Source: Laceyella sediminis | GTDB taxonomy: Bacteria > Bacillota > Bacilli > Thermoactinomycetales > Thermoactinomycetaceae | DNA: 64,000 bases | Assembly: GCF_003003125.1 (NCBI RefSeq) | Contig: NZ_PVTZ01000008.1 | Coordinates: 1 to 64,000 of the forward strand | Reading direction: 5' to 3' | In this document: piece after piece, positions 1 to 10,286 of the stretch | Layout: every line of letters starts with the position of its first letter | Position numbering within the stretch: position 1 is the first letter of the stretch | Made by a program: the position numbers and the translations under genes | The notes under the pieces: model-generated | Seen by the model: the letters and a program-made list of their open reading frames with translations, nothing else | Database searches by the model: none | Told to the model about the DNA's origin: nothing

Positions 1-73
<73 letters not shown>

Positions 74-229
74 TACTAGGTTTATTCGGCATATCGCTAT
101 GCCGCTCGGTATCTCCTCGGTGATTGCAACATCGACGATCAAAGAAGGATTTTCCTTCTTAACCTCGTTGCTTTATTCCATATCTAATTTTCAAGGTGCG
201 TTTCGTTGTGATCACCGCATCGCGGCGAC
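74..229 (-). other. Transcribed leader of the 23S rRNA gene
   Basis: This stretch lies between the predicted promoter and the 23S 5' end. It includes a GCACCTTGAAAA motif (reverse complement of about 187-198) like the box found just before rRNA genes in Bacillus. Two inverted repeats are visible on the minus strand: GAAGGAAAATCCTTC, and a longer imperfect one around GCGGCATAGCGATATGCCG. These probably serve antitermination and processing; that role is inferred. Confidence 0.6.
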
Positions 230-236
230 AAGAAAT

Positions 237-265
237 AATATATCACGCCTATAAAATCATTGCAA
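237..265 (-). promoter_or_regulatory. Promoter for the 23S rRNA gene
   Basis: On the minus strand TTGCAA (260-265) is followed by a 17-base spacer and TATATT (237-242), with a TG one base before the -10 (extended -10). It points straight at the 23S leader. This is what one expects of a sigma-A promoter that drives 23S without a 16S gene. Confidence 0.7.
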
Positions 266-1062
266 GTAGTTTTTTAGAAAAAATATAGCTTTCTTTTCAC
301 AGCGACCTCACATCTCCTCAGAAGCCAGTGTTATCAAGTACTTTGCTGTTGTCAAGCCTATCACGCACATAAATAAAATCTCTTACTAATATAAAAAACT
401 CATTAGACGAAGAAGCTAACGAATAACCAAAAGGCCGCTTTCACGGAACCAGATACAAGCTAATTAAATAGGCTACAACTTACGAGATCACAAGTATCCA
501 ACTTTTCGTATTGGCCTGCCACAATCCAATCTTCCCCAATAAATGCGTAGTGCTGATGCCCGCTCCTCAGGCTAAATCTTTGTGATAAATGAACATGTCA
601 CATTCATACAGAGGGGAACGATTTTGATAGGAATCCCTCGGTAGAAACTTGGAGCAATGAATGCACACTCCTATTTGCTCCGCATGATCCATCATTTCTT
701 GGCCAACACCATACGTCAGACATCAAAGCAGGTAATTACCTCATTGGACATCATCAACGCCTATGAAATGCGTGCAAAATTTTCGCAAAAAAACACAACA
801 TCCGCCCAAGCTATTGATATGGCACCCAAAGGAATGCAATGGAACGGAATAAAAAATGTATGTAATCATTTGAGTTAGTTATGAACAACACTTGGAAGTA
901 TTATTTGATGGACAAGTCTTACTTTGTAGCGATAATTGGTTTTAAAACGGCTCTTGATCTAAAGCATCAAGCAAAATAGTCAGCAACATGTCTTTGAACA
1001 TGGTTTTTCCGTTTATCTTTGAACCCTATTTAATGTTTAACACACGATCACACACACAACAA
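266..1062. other. Long non-coding gap between the 23S promoter and proS
   Basis: About 800 bases with no supported gene. A 73-codon open frame at 657-878 (+) has no ribosome binding site, no recognisable motif and an ordinary chance composition, so I do not call it. The stretch is where a 16S gene and spacer would sit in a standard rRNA operon, but no conserved 16S sequence is visible on either strand. Confidence 0.6.
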
Positions 1063-1099
1063 AACCCCCTTTCTCCAAATTGATTTGGGAAAGGGGGTT
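1063..1099 (-). terminator. Intrinsic terminator after proS
   Basis: A 17-base-pair, nearly perfect inverted repeat (AACCCCCTTTCTCCAAAT with ATTTGGGAAAGGGGGTT) lies 12 bases after the proS stop and is followed on the minus strand by TTTTGTTGTG. Confidence 0.85.
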
Positions 1100-1111
1100 C
1101 GTTCATATAAC

Positions 1112-2824
1112 TTATTGGTCAGCCCGCTTAATCCAAGCTGGCAATTCATTCAGCAGATCGGCAACCGCCACTTCCTTACTCTCGCCCGAGCGGCGCAGTT
1201 TGATCTCAGCGAGACCCTCACCCGCTTTGGCGCCCACAGTGATCCGGACGGGAATGCCGAGCAAGTCAGCATCTTTAAATTTCACGCCCGCCCGCTCCAA
1301 ACGGTCGTCAAACAGAACTTCGATGCCCGCTTGCTTCAATTCCGCATACAAGCTCTCGGCCACCTTGCTCTGCTCTTCATTCTTCATATTGACGGCAATC
1401 AGGTGTACAGTGAACGGCGCCACCGCAACCGGCCAGACAATGCCGTTTTCATCATGGTGCTGTTCAATGACTGACGCCACCACACGGGAAATACCAATTC
1501 CATAACAACCCATGATGAAAGGTTGTTCCTTTCCATTTGCATCCAAGAAACGGGCGTTCATCGCTTCACTGTAGCGCGTGCCTAGTTTAAAGACATGGCC
1601 CACTTCAATTCCGCGCTTAAAGTGGATCGCGCCGCCACAACGCGGGCAAACGTCTCCTTCTTGGATGTTGCGCAGATCGCCCACCAAATCGACGGTGAAG
1701 TCACGATCAACCTGAACGTGCATCAGATGAGCGTCTACTTCATTGGCACCCACAATCAGGCTGCCCAACTGCATGACGGCTTGGTCAGCCAGCACCTTCA
1801 CCTGTTCCTTCAAGCCGACCGGCCCCACAAACCCGCTCGGAACGCCAGCCACTCGGCGAACAGTTTCCTCGTCTGCCAATTCGCACACGGCGCCTTCCAA
1901 CAGGTTTTTCACTTTCACATCATTCACTTCATGGTCACCGCGAACCAGAACCAGCACAGGCTCACCATCAACAACGAACAACAGACTTTTCACCAACCGT
2001 TCCGGGCCCACTTGCAAGAATGACGCAACTTCTTCAATCGAGCGTTTTCCTGGGGTGGCTACCTTTTCAATGGCCGAGCCTGCCACTCGCTCCTCTGCTT
2101 GCGTTTCGCTGACGACGGTCGCCATCTCAATGTTAGCCGCATAGTCGCACGAAGCACACATCGCGATCGTATCTTCGCCAGCTTCAGACAAGACCATGAA
2201 TTCATGGGTGCCTTTCCCACCAATCGCCCCCGCATCCGCTTCTACCGCACGGAAGTCAAGGCCCAATCGGGTGAAGATGTTTTGGTAAGCTTGGTACATG
2301 TCTTCATACGTTTTGTCGAGCGACTCCCGATCGGCATGGAAAGAATAGGCGTCTTTCATCAAAAACTCGCGCCCGCGCAACAGGCCGGATCGAGGCCGTT
2401 TCTCATCACGGAATTTGGTTTGGATCTGGTACAGGGACATAGGCAGTTTTTTGTAGGAATTGATCTCTCCCCGCAACAGATTGGTAATAACCTCCTCATG
2501 GGTCGGCCCAGCCGCGAATTCCCGGTCATGGCGGTCTTTCACTTTGAACAGTTCCGGACCGTACGCGTCCCAACGACCCGTCTCTTGCCACAGTTCAGAT
2601 GGATGGAGTGCTGGGAGCAACAACTCTTGGGCTCCAATGCGATCCATCTCTTCCCGCACGATGTTCGACACTTTGTTTAAGACGCGATATCCCAATGGCA
2701 GATATGTATAAATTCCCGCCGCCAATTGGCGGATATATCCCGCCCGCAACATCAATTGATGGCTGATCATTTCCGCTTCACTTACCGTACGCAAAGTCGG
2801 CATAAGCGCATTTTTTTGCCGCAT
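1112..2824 (-). CDS. proS: Prolyl-tRNA synthetase
   Basis: Charges tRNA-Pro in the cytoplasm. The 570-residue protein is the bacterial ProRS type: class II catalytic core at the N terminus (motif 2 area with [17 protein letters not shown]), a YbaK-like editing insertion in the middle (about residues 230-380), then motif 3 with GCYGIGISR and the anticodon-binding domain. I choose the ATG at 2824 because GAGAGGGA sits 7-8 bases before it; an ATG eight codons upstream has no such site. In Bacillus proS is followed by polC; here a terminator and then a 23S gene follow. A terminator separates it from rseP, so it probably has its own promoter. No T-box leader motif was seen upstream. Confidence 0.97.
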   Translation of the reverse strand: MRQKNALMPTLRTVSEAEMISHQLMLRAGYIRQLAAGIYTYLPLGYRVLNKVSNIVREEMDRIGAQELLLPALHPSELWQETGRWDAYGPELFKVKDRHDREFAAGPTHEEVITNLLRGEINSYKKLPMSLYQIQTKFRDEKRPRSGLLRGREFLMKDAYSFHADRESLDKTYEDMYQAYQNIFTRLGLDFRAVEADAGAIGGKGTHEFMVLSEAGEDTIAMCASCDYAANIEMATVVSETQAEERVAGSAIEKVATPGKRSIEEVASFLQVGPERLVKSLLFVVDGEPVLVLVRGDHEVNDVKVKNLLEGAVCELADEETVRRVAGVPSGFVGPVGLKEQVKVLADQAVMQLGSLIVGANEVDAHLMHVQVDRDFTVDLVGDLRNIQEGDVCPRCGGAIHFKRGIEVGHVFKLGTRYSEAMNARFLDANGKEQPFIMGCYGIGISRVVASVIEQHHDENGIVWPVAVAPFTVHLIAVNMKNEEQSKVAESLYAELKQAGIEVLFDDRLERAGVKFKDADLLGIPVRITVGAKAGEGLAEIKLRRSGESKEVAVADLLNELPAWIKRADQ

Positions 2825-3018
2825 ACAACAATCCCTCTCTTTTTCCATTACGCTACATCACTCATAATCATACAAAAAATCGCGAAGAGATAAAAGCCGA
2901 TGTTTCATTTCCCCTTCGCTTCACACATGACAAATGGCATCAGGTACATCGTTTCCCAACGCTTTATCAGCCAACTTAATTGGCTCGGCACGCATCGGAT
3001 GCAAACTCGCGACATGAG

Positions 3019-3053
3019 AAAAACCGAAGCCCATCTTAGATGAACTTCGGTTT
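3019..3053 (-). terminator. Intrinsic terminator after rseP
   Basis: On the minus strand AAACCGAAG and CTTCGGTTT pair around a 15-base loop and run into TTTTTC, ten bases after the rseP stop. Confidence 0.8.
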
Positions 3054-3062
3054 AATTGAAAC

Positions 3063-4322
3063 CTACGAAAAAAAGATCTTTCTGATGTCGTTGTATGTAA
3101 CGAAAATCATCAGCATCATCAACAGTGCAAAGCCGACAAAATGCACCATGCTTTCTTTCGTGGGGTCAATCGGCCGGCGACGGATCGCCTCCAAACCGAT
3201 AAAAACAAGTCGGCTACCATCTAGGGCCGGAATAGGAAGTAGGTTGAAGATTCCCAAGTTCAAGCTCAACAGTGCGGTAATCTGAATCAGCGGTTCAATC
3301 CCGCTCTCAGCAGCCTTCCCAGTGATGTTGCCCATCTGGACTGGACCACCGAGGCTTTCAACGGACATTTGGCCTGTCACTAATTTGCCAAGGCTGTCCA
3401 CGATCATGACCGTCCAGTCATACGTCTTGGTAAATCCAGCACCTATCGCTTCCCCGAACGAAGCTTCCCGTCTCATCTCATCGTGGATAAACTGCACGCC
3501 AATTTGATACAGCTCCCCATTTTTTTGAGGAGTGACCCCGAATTCCTTCACCTGCTCACCGCGCTTGACGGTCACCTTCACTTCCCGGCCTTTGGACTCG
3601 ATCAGCGCATACCGCAATTGATCCATATTCCGAACTTCTTTGCCATCAACCGCTGTGATCAAATCCCCCGCCTGGATACCGGCTTTGGCTGCAGGCGAAT
3701 TGGCCACCACTTCATCCACCGGCAACCGATCTTCGATTCCGGACATCAACGTAAGCACGGTAAAGAGGATCACCGTCAATACAATGTTGAACAAGGGGCC
3801 AGCAAAAATGGCCATCGCCTTTTGTCCAGTCGTTTTAGAACCGAACTGACGATCCAAGGGCGCGATCTGCACCACATTTTTCTGATCGTAATGAATCATC
3901 GCCTGGGGATGCAGTGTATAGTGGTGCTCGCGGCCGTCTTGATCTTCAAGCAAAATGTAAAGCTCCTTCTCCAAGTCAGCCTCCACCACGCGACCCATCA
4001 CGACCGCTTGATCTTGTTGCGGAGGCTCGTAAAGGTAGACATGATCCAGCTTGTCTGCCGTCTGCGTAGCATAAACAAGCGTGCCCGTTTTCAGCTCCAC
4101 CAACTCGGCATCTTCGCCAGCCATGCGCACAAAGCCGCCTAACGGCAAGGCCCGAATCGAGTACATCGTTTCCCCGTGGATCTTACCGAAAATCTTCGGT
4201 CCAAAACCGATCGCAAACTCCCTGACCAATATCCCTGCACGCTTGGCGAAGAGAAAATGGCCCAACTCATGGATAAACACCAAAAAACTCAGCACCAATA
4301 TAAACACAATTACTTGTTGCAT
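3063..4322 (-). CDS. rseP: Site-2 intramembrane zinc metalloprotease, RseP/RasP
   Basis: A 419-residue polytopic membrane protease that cuts anti-sigma factors and remnant signal peptides within the membrane. The first transmembrane helix carries the zinc motif HELGHF (about residue 19), a PDZ domain follows (about 200-270), and the last helices contain NLLPIPALDGSR, the second conserved metal-binding segment (Asp ligand). A beta-rich insert of about 100 residues (about 75-170) between the first and second helices is like that in Bacillus RasP. The start has GGTGGTG 6 bases before the ATG. It is the distal gene of the frr-uppS-cdsA-dxr-rseP run, before a terminator. Confidence 0.95.
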   Translation of the reverse strand: MQQVIVFILVLSFLVFIHELGHFLFAKRAGILVREFAIGFGPKIFGKIHGETMYSIRALPLGGFVRMAGEDAELVELKTGTLVYATQTADKLDHVYLYEPPQQDQAVVMGRVVEADLEKELYILLEDQDGREHHYTLHPQAMIHYDQKNVVQIAPLDRQFGSKTTGQKAMAIFAGPLFNIVLTVILFTVLTLMSGIEDRLPVDEVVANSPAAKAGIQAGDLITAVDGKEVRNMDQLRYALIESKGREVKVTVKRGEQVKEFGVTPQKNGELYQIGVQFIHDEMRREASFGEAIGAGFTKTYDWTVMIVDSLGKLVTGQMSVESLGGPVQMGNITGKAAESGIEPLIQITALLSLNLGIFNLLPIPALDGSRLVFIGLEAIRRRPIDPTKESMVHFVGFALLMMLMIFVTYNDIRKIFFS

Positions 4323-4363
4323 GGGTTTTCACCACCATCCGGTAATCAACAGCCTCAAACCAT

Positions 4364-5521
4364 CTACACTGAGTGCAGCATGATGTCGGAAGCGAATTGC
4401 CGTGCCCACATGTCGGCTTCATCAATTTCTTCCAGCGATGGACAGGAAACCGGATTGTGCGCATTTAGCGCCCTCTCCACCACTTCTTCGATCATCAAGA
4501 AGGAACAGTTTCCTTTGAGGAAGGCGGCGACAGCGACTTCATTGGCCGCATTCAAAACAGTCGTCATGGTCCCGCCAGCTTTACCCGCTTCATAAGCCAT
4601 CCGCAAACACGGATACCGGTTGAAATCGGCTGGGCGGAAATCGAGCCGAGCCAGCTTCAGCAAGTCCAACCGCTCTGTCATCAGCGGCAACCGGCGCGGA
4701 TAGGACAGCGCGTATTGGATAGGCACTTTCATATCCGGTGTGCCGAGCTGAGCCATGACCGCCCCATCGCGAAATTCGACCAAGGAATGAATAATGCTTT
4801 GAGGATGAAGAATTACATCTATTTTCTCATATGGCAGATCAAATAACCAGTGCGCTTCAATCACTTCGAAGCCTTTGTTCATCATCGTTGCCGAATCGAT
4901 GGTGACCTTGGCGCCCATGGCCCAGTTCGGATGTTTCAACGCCATTTCCACAGTAACGTCTTTCAACTCTTCCCTTGTGCGATCCCGGAAGGACCCACCG
5001 GAGGCGGTCACCAACAACCGCACAACATCTTCAAAATGTTCCCCGTTCAAACATTGAAAGATCGCGGAATGCTCGCTGTCGACGGGAAGAATGGGAACAC
5101 TGTTCCGTTTGGCTTCGGCTGTGACGATATGACCTGCCGTCACCAGTGTTTCTTTATTGGCCAAGGCCAGTTTCTTCTTCGCCCGGATGGCGGCCAAGGT
5201 AGGCCTTAACCCCGCACTGCCCACCAACGCCGACAAAACAACCGTCGCATCCTGATGTGCGGCCACTTCTATCAAGCCTTCCTCGCCCCACAACACGTTG
5301 ATGTGGGATGGGATTTCCCGCGCCACTCGCTCGGCCGCCTCTTTCGATTGCATGGCGACAAGCAATGGTTGAAATTGTTTTACTTGCTCAATCATTTTAT
5401 CGACATTGGTTCCGGCAGCTAGGGCAACCACTTGATATTCCTCCGGATGCTTTGCAACCACATCCAACGTACTCGTCCCAATTGAGCCCGTCGAGCCGAG
5501 AATCGCTATCTTCTCCGGCAT
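4364..5521 (-). CDS. dxr: 1-deoxy-D-xylulose 5-phosphate reductoisomerase
   Basis: The 385-residue enzyme converts DXP to MEP using NADPH, the committed step of the non-mevalonate isoprenoid pathway. The N terminus has the Rossmann motif [24 protein letters not shown] and the GGSFRDRT and [21 protein letters not shown] segments hold the metal- and substrate-binding residues. The ATG has GGGGAGGAA ahead of it. It lies between cdsA and rseP, so isoprenoid precursor, undecaprenyl chain and phospholipid precursor synthesis are co-transcribed. Confidence 0.97.
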   Translation of the reverse strand: MPEKIAILGSTGSIGTSTLDVVAKHPEEYQVVALAAGTNVDKMIEQVKQFQPLLVAMQSKEAAERVAREIPSHINVLWGEEGLIEVAAHQDATVVLSALVGSAGLRPTLAAIRAKKKLALANKETLVTAGHIVTAEAKRNSVPILPVDSEHSAIFQCLNGEHFEDVVRLLVTASGGSFRDRTREELKDVTVEMALKHPNWAMGAKVTIDSATMMNKGFEVIEAHWLFDLPYEKIDVILHPQSIIHSLVEFRDGAVMAQLGTPDMKVPIQYALSYPRRLPLMTERLDLLKLARLDFRPADFNRYPCLRMAYEAGKAGGTMTTVLNAANEVAVAAFLKGNCSFLMIEEVVERALNAHNPVSCPSLEEIDEADMWARQFASDIMLHSV

Positions 5522-5536
5522 CTTTATTCCTCCCCT

Positions 5537-6334
5537 TTACACCACCTGAAACAGATACAAGATGATAAACGTGAAAATGAGACTATCGAAACGATCCAAC
5601 ACACCGCCATGTCCAGGCAATATGGTACCGGAATCCTTCACACCTACACTTCGTTTCCAAGCGGACTCCACCAAATCGCCCACTTGCCCCACGATCGTGA
5701 TCAGCAAACCAATCCCAATTGCAAACACAAAGTTGCCCAACCCCGACACGATGCAAATGATTAGACTCATCACCAGTCCAAACAGCACTCCGCCAAGCGA
5801 CCCTTCAATCGTCTTATTGGGGCTAATGTCCGGCCACAATTTGCGTTGACCCCATCGTTTGCCGATGAAATATGCTCCCGAATCATTGGCCCACGTTACC
5901 AAGATCGCCAACAGCGACCATGTCAAACCGTCCGGTTTCCAAATCGTCTGCATCATGTAGGAAAACCCATACCCTATATATATGGCACCGACAAACAGAT
6001 AAGCCATCTGAAAGAGATCAAACCGATTTCGGCTCAGAACGATCAGAACCATGTAAAGGGCAAGGCCACACATCATGGGGGCGGGGTCCTGCAAGAAAGC
6101 CGCTGTGGGCACCATATGCTCTTTCATCAAGCCGCTTAAAAACAGCAGCGCAACAATCCCGACACCGATGAGCGTTTGCAAGCTGGTGAGGGGAGTCCGA
6201 TTCATTTTGGCATATTCCAAAAACGAGAGAACGGCCAACAAAAACATCATACCCGTATACAGCCAGCCGCCTGCATAGGCGATGAGCAAGAATCCCACAG
6301 CCCCTAATACACCTGTAATGATACGTTCCTTCAT
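5537..6334 (-). CDS. cdsA: Phosphatidate cytidylyltransferase (CDP-diglyceride synthase)
   Basis: Makes CDP-diacylglycerol from CTP and phosphatidic acid in the membrane. The 265-residue protein has about eight hydrophobic helices and the family signature near the C terminus, from VGDLVESAWKR through VKDSGTILPGHGGVLDR with the catalytic Asp residues. The ATG follows GGGGAATAGTAT. The gene sits 15 bases before dxr and 18 bases after uppS. Confidence 0.95.
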   Translation of the reverse strand: MKERIITGVLGAVGFLLIAYAGGWLYTGMMFLLAVLSFLEYAKMNRTPLTSLQTLIGVGIVALLFLSGLMKEHMVPTAAFLQDPAPMMCGLALYMVLIVLSRNRFDLFQMAYLFVGAIYIGYGFSYMMQTIWKPDGLTWSLLAILVTWANDSGAYFIGKRWGQRKLWPDISPNKTIEGSLGGVLFGLVMSLIICIVSGLGNFVFAIGIGLLITIVGQVGDLVESAWKRSVGVKDSGTILPGHGGVLDRFDSLIFTFIILYLFQVV

Positions 6335-6352
6335 ATACTATTCCCCTGTCTA

Positions 6353-7144
6353 TTACACCGCTCCAAACCGACGCGAACGACGTTGAAAGTCTTCGATCGC
6401 TTCATAGAATATTTCATCGGTAAAGTCAGGCCAAAGTACATCCGTAAACAACAGTTCGCTATATGCCAATTGCCACAACAAGAAATTGCTGACGCGGATT
6501 TCTCCGCTGGTGCGAATCACCAAGTCGGGATCAGGCAATCCCTTAGTCAACAAATATTGACTCATCAATTGTTCATTCACTTGTTCTTTATCAATATGAC
6601 CATTTTGCACGTCATCTATAATCCGGTGAACAGCTTGAAGGATTTCATCCCGAGAACCGTAATTGATCGCAAAATTTAGGATAAGACCCGTATTATCTTT
6701 GGTTTTCTCTTCAAACGCCAACAGGGCTTGCTGAGTGGCCGAGGGAGTTTTGCTTTTCTCGCCCAGCATCTGCACTTTCACGTTGCGCTCGATCAATTCA
6801 TTCAAGTCGGTCTTCAAAAATTCAATGGGCAATTTCATCAAGTATTCCACTTCGTCTTGCGGACGTTTCCAATTCTCTGTGGAAAAGGAATAGAACGTTA
6901 GCACTTTGATTCCCAGCGCGTCAGCGGCGCGGATGGTTTCGCGCACGCGCTTCATTCCTTGGGCATGGCCCGCTGTCCGCGGAAGGCCGCGCTTTTTGGC
7001 CCATCGGCCGTTTCCATCTGTGATGATGGCGACATGCTCCGGCAAGGGCGCAGACTTGATGGATTCCAGCAGTTCTTCTTTCGTTCTTTTCGCGCCTTTA
7101 TCTGGATTTTCTGCACTTACAAAGCGCTTCAGCGATTTGATCAT
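6353..7144 (-). CDS. uppS: Undecaprenyl diphosphate synthase (cis-prenyltransferase)
   Basis: Condenses isopentenyl diphosphate onto farnesyl diphosphate to make the C55 lipid carrier for wall synthesis. The 263-residue protein shows the signature ITDGNGRWAKKRG (catalytic Asp), FSTENWKRP, and RTSGEIRVSNFLLWQ near the end. The ATG at 7144 has GGGGGAAT ahead. It is separated from frr by a 168-base gap that holds a repeat element and the frr terminator, so transcription probably restarts here. Confidence 0.96.
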   Translation of the reverse strand: MIKSLKRFVSAENPDKGAKRTKEELLESIKSAPLPEHVAIITDGNGRWAKKRGLPRTAGHAQGMKRVRETIRAADALGIKVLTFYSFSTENWKRPQDEVEYLMKLPIEFLKTDLNELIERNVKVQMLGEKSKTPSATQQALLAFEEKTKDNTGLILNFAINYGSRDEILQAVHRIIDDVQNGHIDKEQVNEQLMSQYLLTKGLPDPDLVIRTSGEIRVSNFLLWQLAYSELLFTDVLWPDFTDEIFYEAIEDFQRRSRRFGAV

Positions 7145-7179
7145 AGAACATTCCCCCGAACCAAGAACTCATCTCGCCA

Positions 7180-7230
7180 GGGCGTGTCAAGAAAACGGCG
7201 CCCGGCCGTCTGACTTTATCAGACACGCCC
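7180..7230. repeat. Short copy of the GGGCGTGTC dispersed repeat
   Basis: A 51-base element bounded by perfect 9-base inverted ends (GGGCGTGTC and GACACGCCC), with CAGAC also repeated inside. The ends match those of the longer copies at 23,010, 47,930 and 52,292; the centre is unrelated and G+C rich. It sits between frr and uppS. Confidence 0.6.
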
Positions 7231-7258
7231 CAGACAAGCAAGGCTAAAGTAGATAGAA

Positions 7259-7282
7259 AACCCCCTCGAAAGCGAAGGGGTT
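7259..7282 (-). terminator. Intrinsic terminator after frr
   Basis: AACCCCTTCG and CGAGGGGGTT pair around a CTTT loop on the minus strand, followed by TTTTC; it lies about 30 bases after the frr stop. Confidence 0.85.
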
Positions 7283-7312
7283 CCCACCCAGACCATGCTC
7301 TATTGAACCACG

Positions 7313-7867
7313 TTAAATCTCCATGATTTCTTTCTCTTTGTCTCCCACCACTTGGTCCACTTCTTTGATGAAACGGTCTGTCAGTTTTTGAATTTCTTCT
7401 TGGCCGCGACGGGAAGTGTCTTCTGGAATGTCTCCGTTTTTCTCCATTTTTTTCAGCTCATCATTGGCATCCCGGCGAACGTTACGGATGGCGATTTTCG
7501 CTTCTTCACCCATTTTGCGCGCCACTTTTACCAACTCGGTTCGGCGTTCTTCCGTCAGTGCCGGAATGGTGATGCGAATGACACTCCCGTCATTGGTTGG
7601 GGTCAACCCCAACTCCGATTTCAAGATCGCACGCTCAATCTCGTTCAGAACGGATTTGTCCCAAGGCTGGATCAACAGCGTGCGCGGGTCCGGCGCCGAG
7701 ATGTTGGCGGTTTGGTTGATTGGCATCTCAGAACCATAATATTCAACCATCACCTTATCCAGAATCGCAGGATTAGCCCGTCCCGCGCGCAGTGTCAACA
7801 AATCTTTCTTCAACACTTGGATGGCCTTGTCCATTTTGTCTTGCGCCTGGTTTTTCACCTGGTTCAT
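7313..7867 (-). CDS. frr: Ribosome recycling factor
   Basis: A 184-residue, highly charged protein that, with EF-G, splits the post-termination ribosome. It has the standard length and the conserved LRAGRANPAILDKVMVEYYG segment near the N terminus and the DRFIKEVDQVVGDKEKEIMEI helix at the end. GGGGAGCG precedes the ATG. Two bases separate it from pyrH, so the two are co-transcribed. Confidence 0.98.
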   Translation of the reverse strand: MNQVKNQAQDKMDKAIQVLKKDLLTLRAGRANPAILDKVMVEYYGSEMPINQTANISAPDPRTLLIQPWDKSVLNEIERAILKSELGLTPTNDGSVIRITIPALTEERRTELVKVARKMGEEAKIAIRNVRRDANDELKKMEKNGDIPEDTSRRGQEEIQKLTDRFIKEVDQVVGDKEKEIMEI

Positions 7868-7869
7868 GC

Positions 7870-8676
<807 letters not shown>

Positions 8677-9330
8677 TTAGTCTTTCTTCACTTGAGCCAT
8701 TACTTCTTCTACGAAGTTGTCTTGGCGTTTTTCAAGACCTTCACCCATCTCGAAGCGGACGAAACGGCGAATGTTGATGTTTTCTCCAATTCTGGCGATC
8801 AATTCTTTGGTTACTTGGTCGATCGTTTTGTCGGAGTCTTTCACGAATGCTTGGTCAACCAAGCAGATTTCTTTGAAGTGTTTGGTCAGGCGGCCTTCCA
8901 CCATTTTGTCGACGATGTTAGCCGGTTTGCCTTCTTGCAGGGCTTGTTGTCTGAGGATTTCACGCTCTTTTTCGATCTCTTCTTGTGGGATTTCTTCACG
9001 ACGAACATATTTTGGGTTCATCGCGGCGATTTGCATCGCAACATCTTTAACAAATTGACGGAAATCTTCGTTTTTGGCAACGAAATCGGTCTCACAGTTT
9101 ACTTCAACGAGCACGCCGATCCGTCCGCCAGCATGTATGTAGGATTCAACAATCCCCTCAGCCGCAATGCGATCCGATTTTTTCTCGGCTTTGGCGATCC
9201 CTTTCTCACGCAGGTACTCGATCGCTTTGTTCATGTCCCCACCTGTTTCGGTGAGTGCTTTTTTACAATCCATCATGCCTGCGCCGGTTTTTTCGCGCAG
9301 TTCCTTTACCATAGCCGCAGTAATTGCCAT
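8677..9330 (-). CDS. tsf: Elongation factor Ts, short form
   Basis: Guanine nucleotide exchange factor for EF-Tu. The N-terminal UBA-like domain ([19 protein letters not shown]) and the TDFVAKN core motif are clear. At 217 residues it is much shorter than the roughly 290-residue Bacillus protein: only one core subdomain is present after the TDFVAKN motif, as in Thermus-type EF-Ts. The ATG follows CTTAAGGAGGACCTCAC, nearly the same leader as rpsB. A terminator lies between rpsB and tsf, so part of the transcription ends before tsf. Confidence 0.96.
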   Translation of the reverse strand: MAITAAMVKELREKTGAGMMDCKKALTETGGDMNKAIEYLREKGIAKAEKKSDRIAAEGIVESYIHAGGRIGVLVEVNCETDFVAKNEDFRQFVKDVAMQIAAMNPKYVRREEIPQEEIEKEREILRQQALQEGKPANIVDKMVEGRLTKHFKEICLVDQAFVKDSDKTIDQVTKELIARIGENINIRRFVRFEMGEGLEKRQDNFVEEVMAQVKKD

Positions 9331-9356
9331 GTGAGGTCCTCCTTAAGTTTTTTGCG

Positions 9357-9401
9357 TATAAAAAGGGGTGGGCAAGAAACGCATTTGTTTCATGCCACCC
9401 T
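9357..9401 (-). terminator. Terminator between rpsB and tsf
   Basis: GAGGGTGGCA and TGCCCACCCC pair around an 18-base loop and run into TTTTTATA. It would reduce read-through from rpsB into tsf. Confidence 0.75.
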
Positions 9402-9411
9402 CTTTCACTCA

Positions 9412-10119
9412 TTAAGAAGCAGTTGTGCTTTGTTGCTCGCCTTGACGACCTTCCAAAATCGCATCAGCAATTTTGCCGGTGAACAGACGAACGGCACGGA
9501 TGGCATCATCGTTACCCGGGATGACATAATCGACTTCGTCCGGATCGCAGTTGGTGTCAACAATCGCCACGATTGGGATGTTGAGCTTGCGAGCTTCGGC
9601 CACCGCGATGCGCTCTTTGCGCGGGTCGATCACGAAGAGAGCGTCAGGCAGTTTTTTCATGTGCTTGATGCCGCCCAGGAATTTCTCCAGTTTGGCTTGC
9701 TCTTTCTTCAGAAGAATTACTTCTTTTTTCGGAAGCACATCAAACGTGCCGTCTTCTTCCATACGCTCCAAATCATGCAGGCGCTCAATGCGTTTGCGGA
9801 TGGTTTGGAAGTTGGTGAGCGTACCACCCAACCAACGGTGGTTCACATAGAACATATCGCAACGCGCAGCTTCTTCTTTCACTGCCTCTTGCGCTTGTTT
9901 TTTGGTACCAACGAACAGGACGTTTCCACCGTTCGCAGACAGTTCGCGTACGAAGTTGTACGCTTGTTCCATCATTTTGACGGTTTTTTGCAGGTCGATG
10001 ATGTAGATTCCGTTACGTTCGGTGAAGATGTACTTGCTCATTTTGGGGTTCCAACGACGGGTTTGGTGTCCGAAGTGTACCCCAGCTTCCAACAATTGTT
10101 TCATGGATACAACTGCCAT
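9412..10119 (-). CDS. rpsB: 30S ribosomal protein S2
   Basis: The 235-residue small-subunit protein has the S2 hallmarks: [22 protein letters not shown] at the N terminus, [31 protein letters not shown], and the [22 protein letters not shown] segment. A strong AAGGAGGAC site precedes the ATG. It is transcribed from its own promoter about 120 bases upstream. Confidence 0.98.
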   Translation of the reverse strand: MAVVSMKQLLEAGVHFGHQTRRWNPKMSKYIFTERNGIYIIDLQKTVKMMEQAYNFVRELSANGGNVLFVGTKKQAQEAVKEEAARCDMFYVNHRWLGGTLTNFQTIRKRIERLHDLERMEEDGTFDVLPKKEVILLKKEQAKLEKFLGGIKHMKKLPDALFVIDPRKERIAVAEARKLNIPIVAIVDTNCDPDEVDYVIPGNDDAIRAVRLFTGKIADAILEGRQGEQQSTTAS

Positions 10120-10239
10120 ATGGGTAAGTCCTCCTTAAGTTTGGTTTTTATCCTCCGCCGAAGTCATCGAGGACAGTAACCGGGATCATACCGGCACCAC
10201 CTGCCCGCTACCTCGACGTGTGTGTTCGCACCATTCAAG

Positions 10240-10269
10240 AATATACCATATCCCTATTCGGCTACGCAA
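10240..10269 (-). promoter_or_regulatory. rpsB promoter and leader
   Basis: On the minus strand TTGCGT (10264-10269), an 18-base spacer and TATATT (10240-10245) form a sigma-A type promoter. The leader of roughly 110 bases that follows (about 10,120-10,230) contains CGTCGAGG, repeated as CCTCGATGACTTCGGCGG in inverted sense, so it can fold into a long stem enclosing GGTGCCGGTATGATCCCGG. A structured leader here would suit feedback by S2, but that role is inferred. Confidence 0.6.
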
Positions 10270-10286
10270 GTTGTAATCGCGATTTG

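Noticed and set aside
657-878. 73-codon open frame on the plus strand upstream of proS
   Set aside because: No ribosome binding site, no motif, no neighbour context; likely chance in an intergenic gap.
2825-3018. T-box leader for proS
   Set aside because: No GGGTGGNACCGCG-like antiterminator box in the leader.
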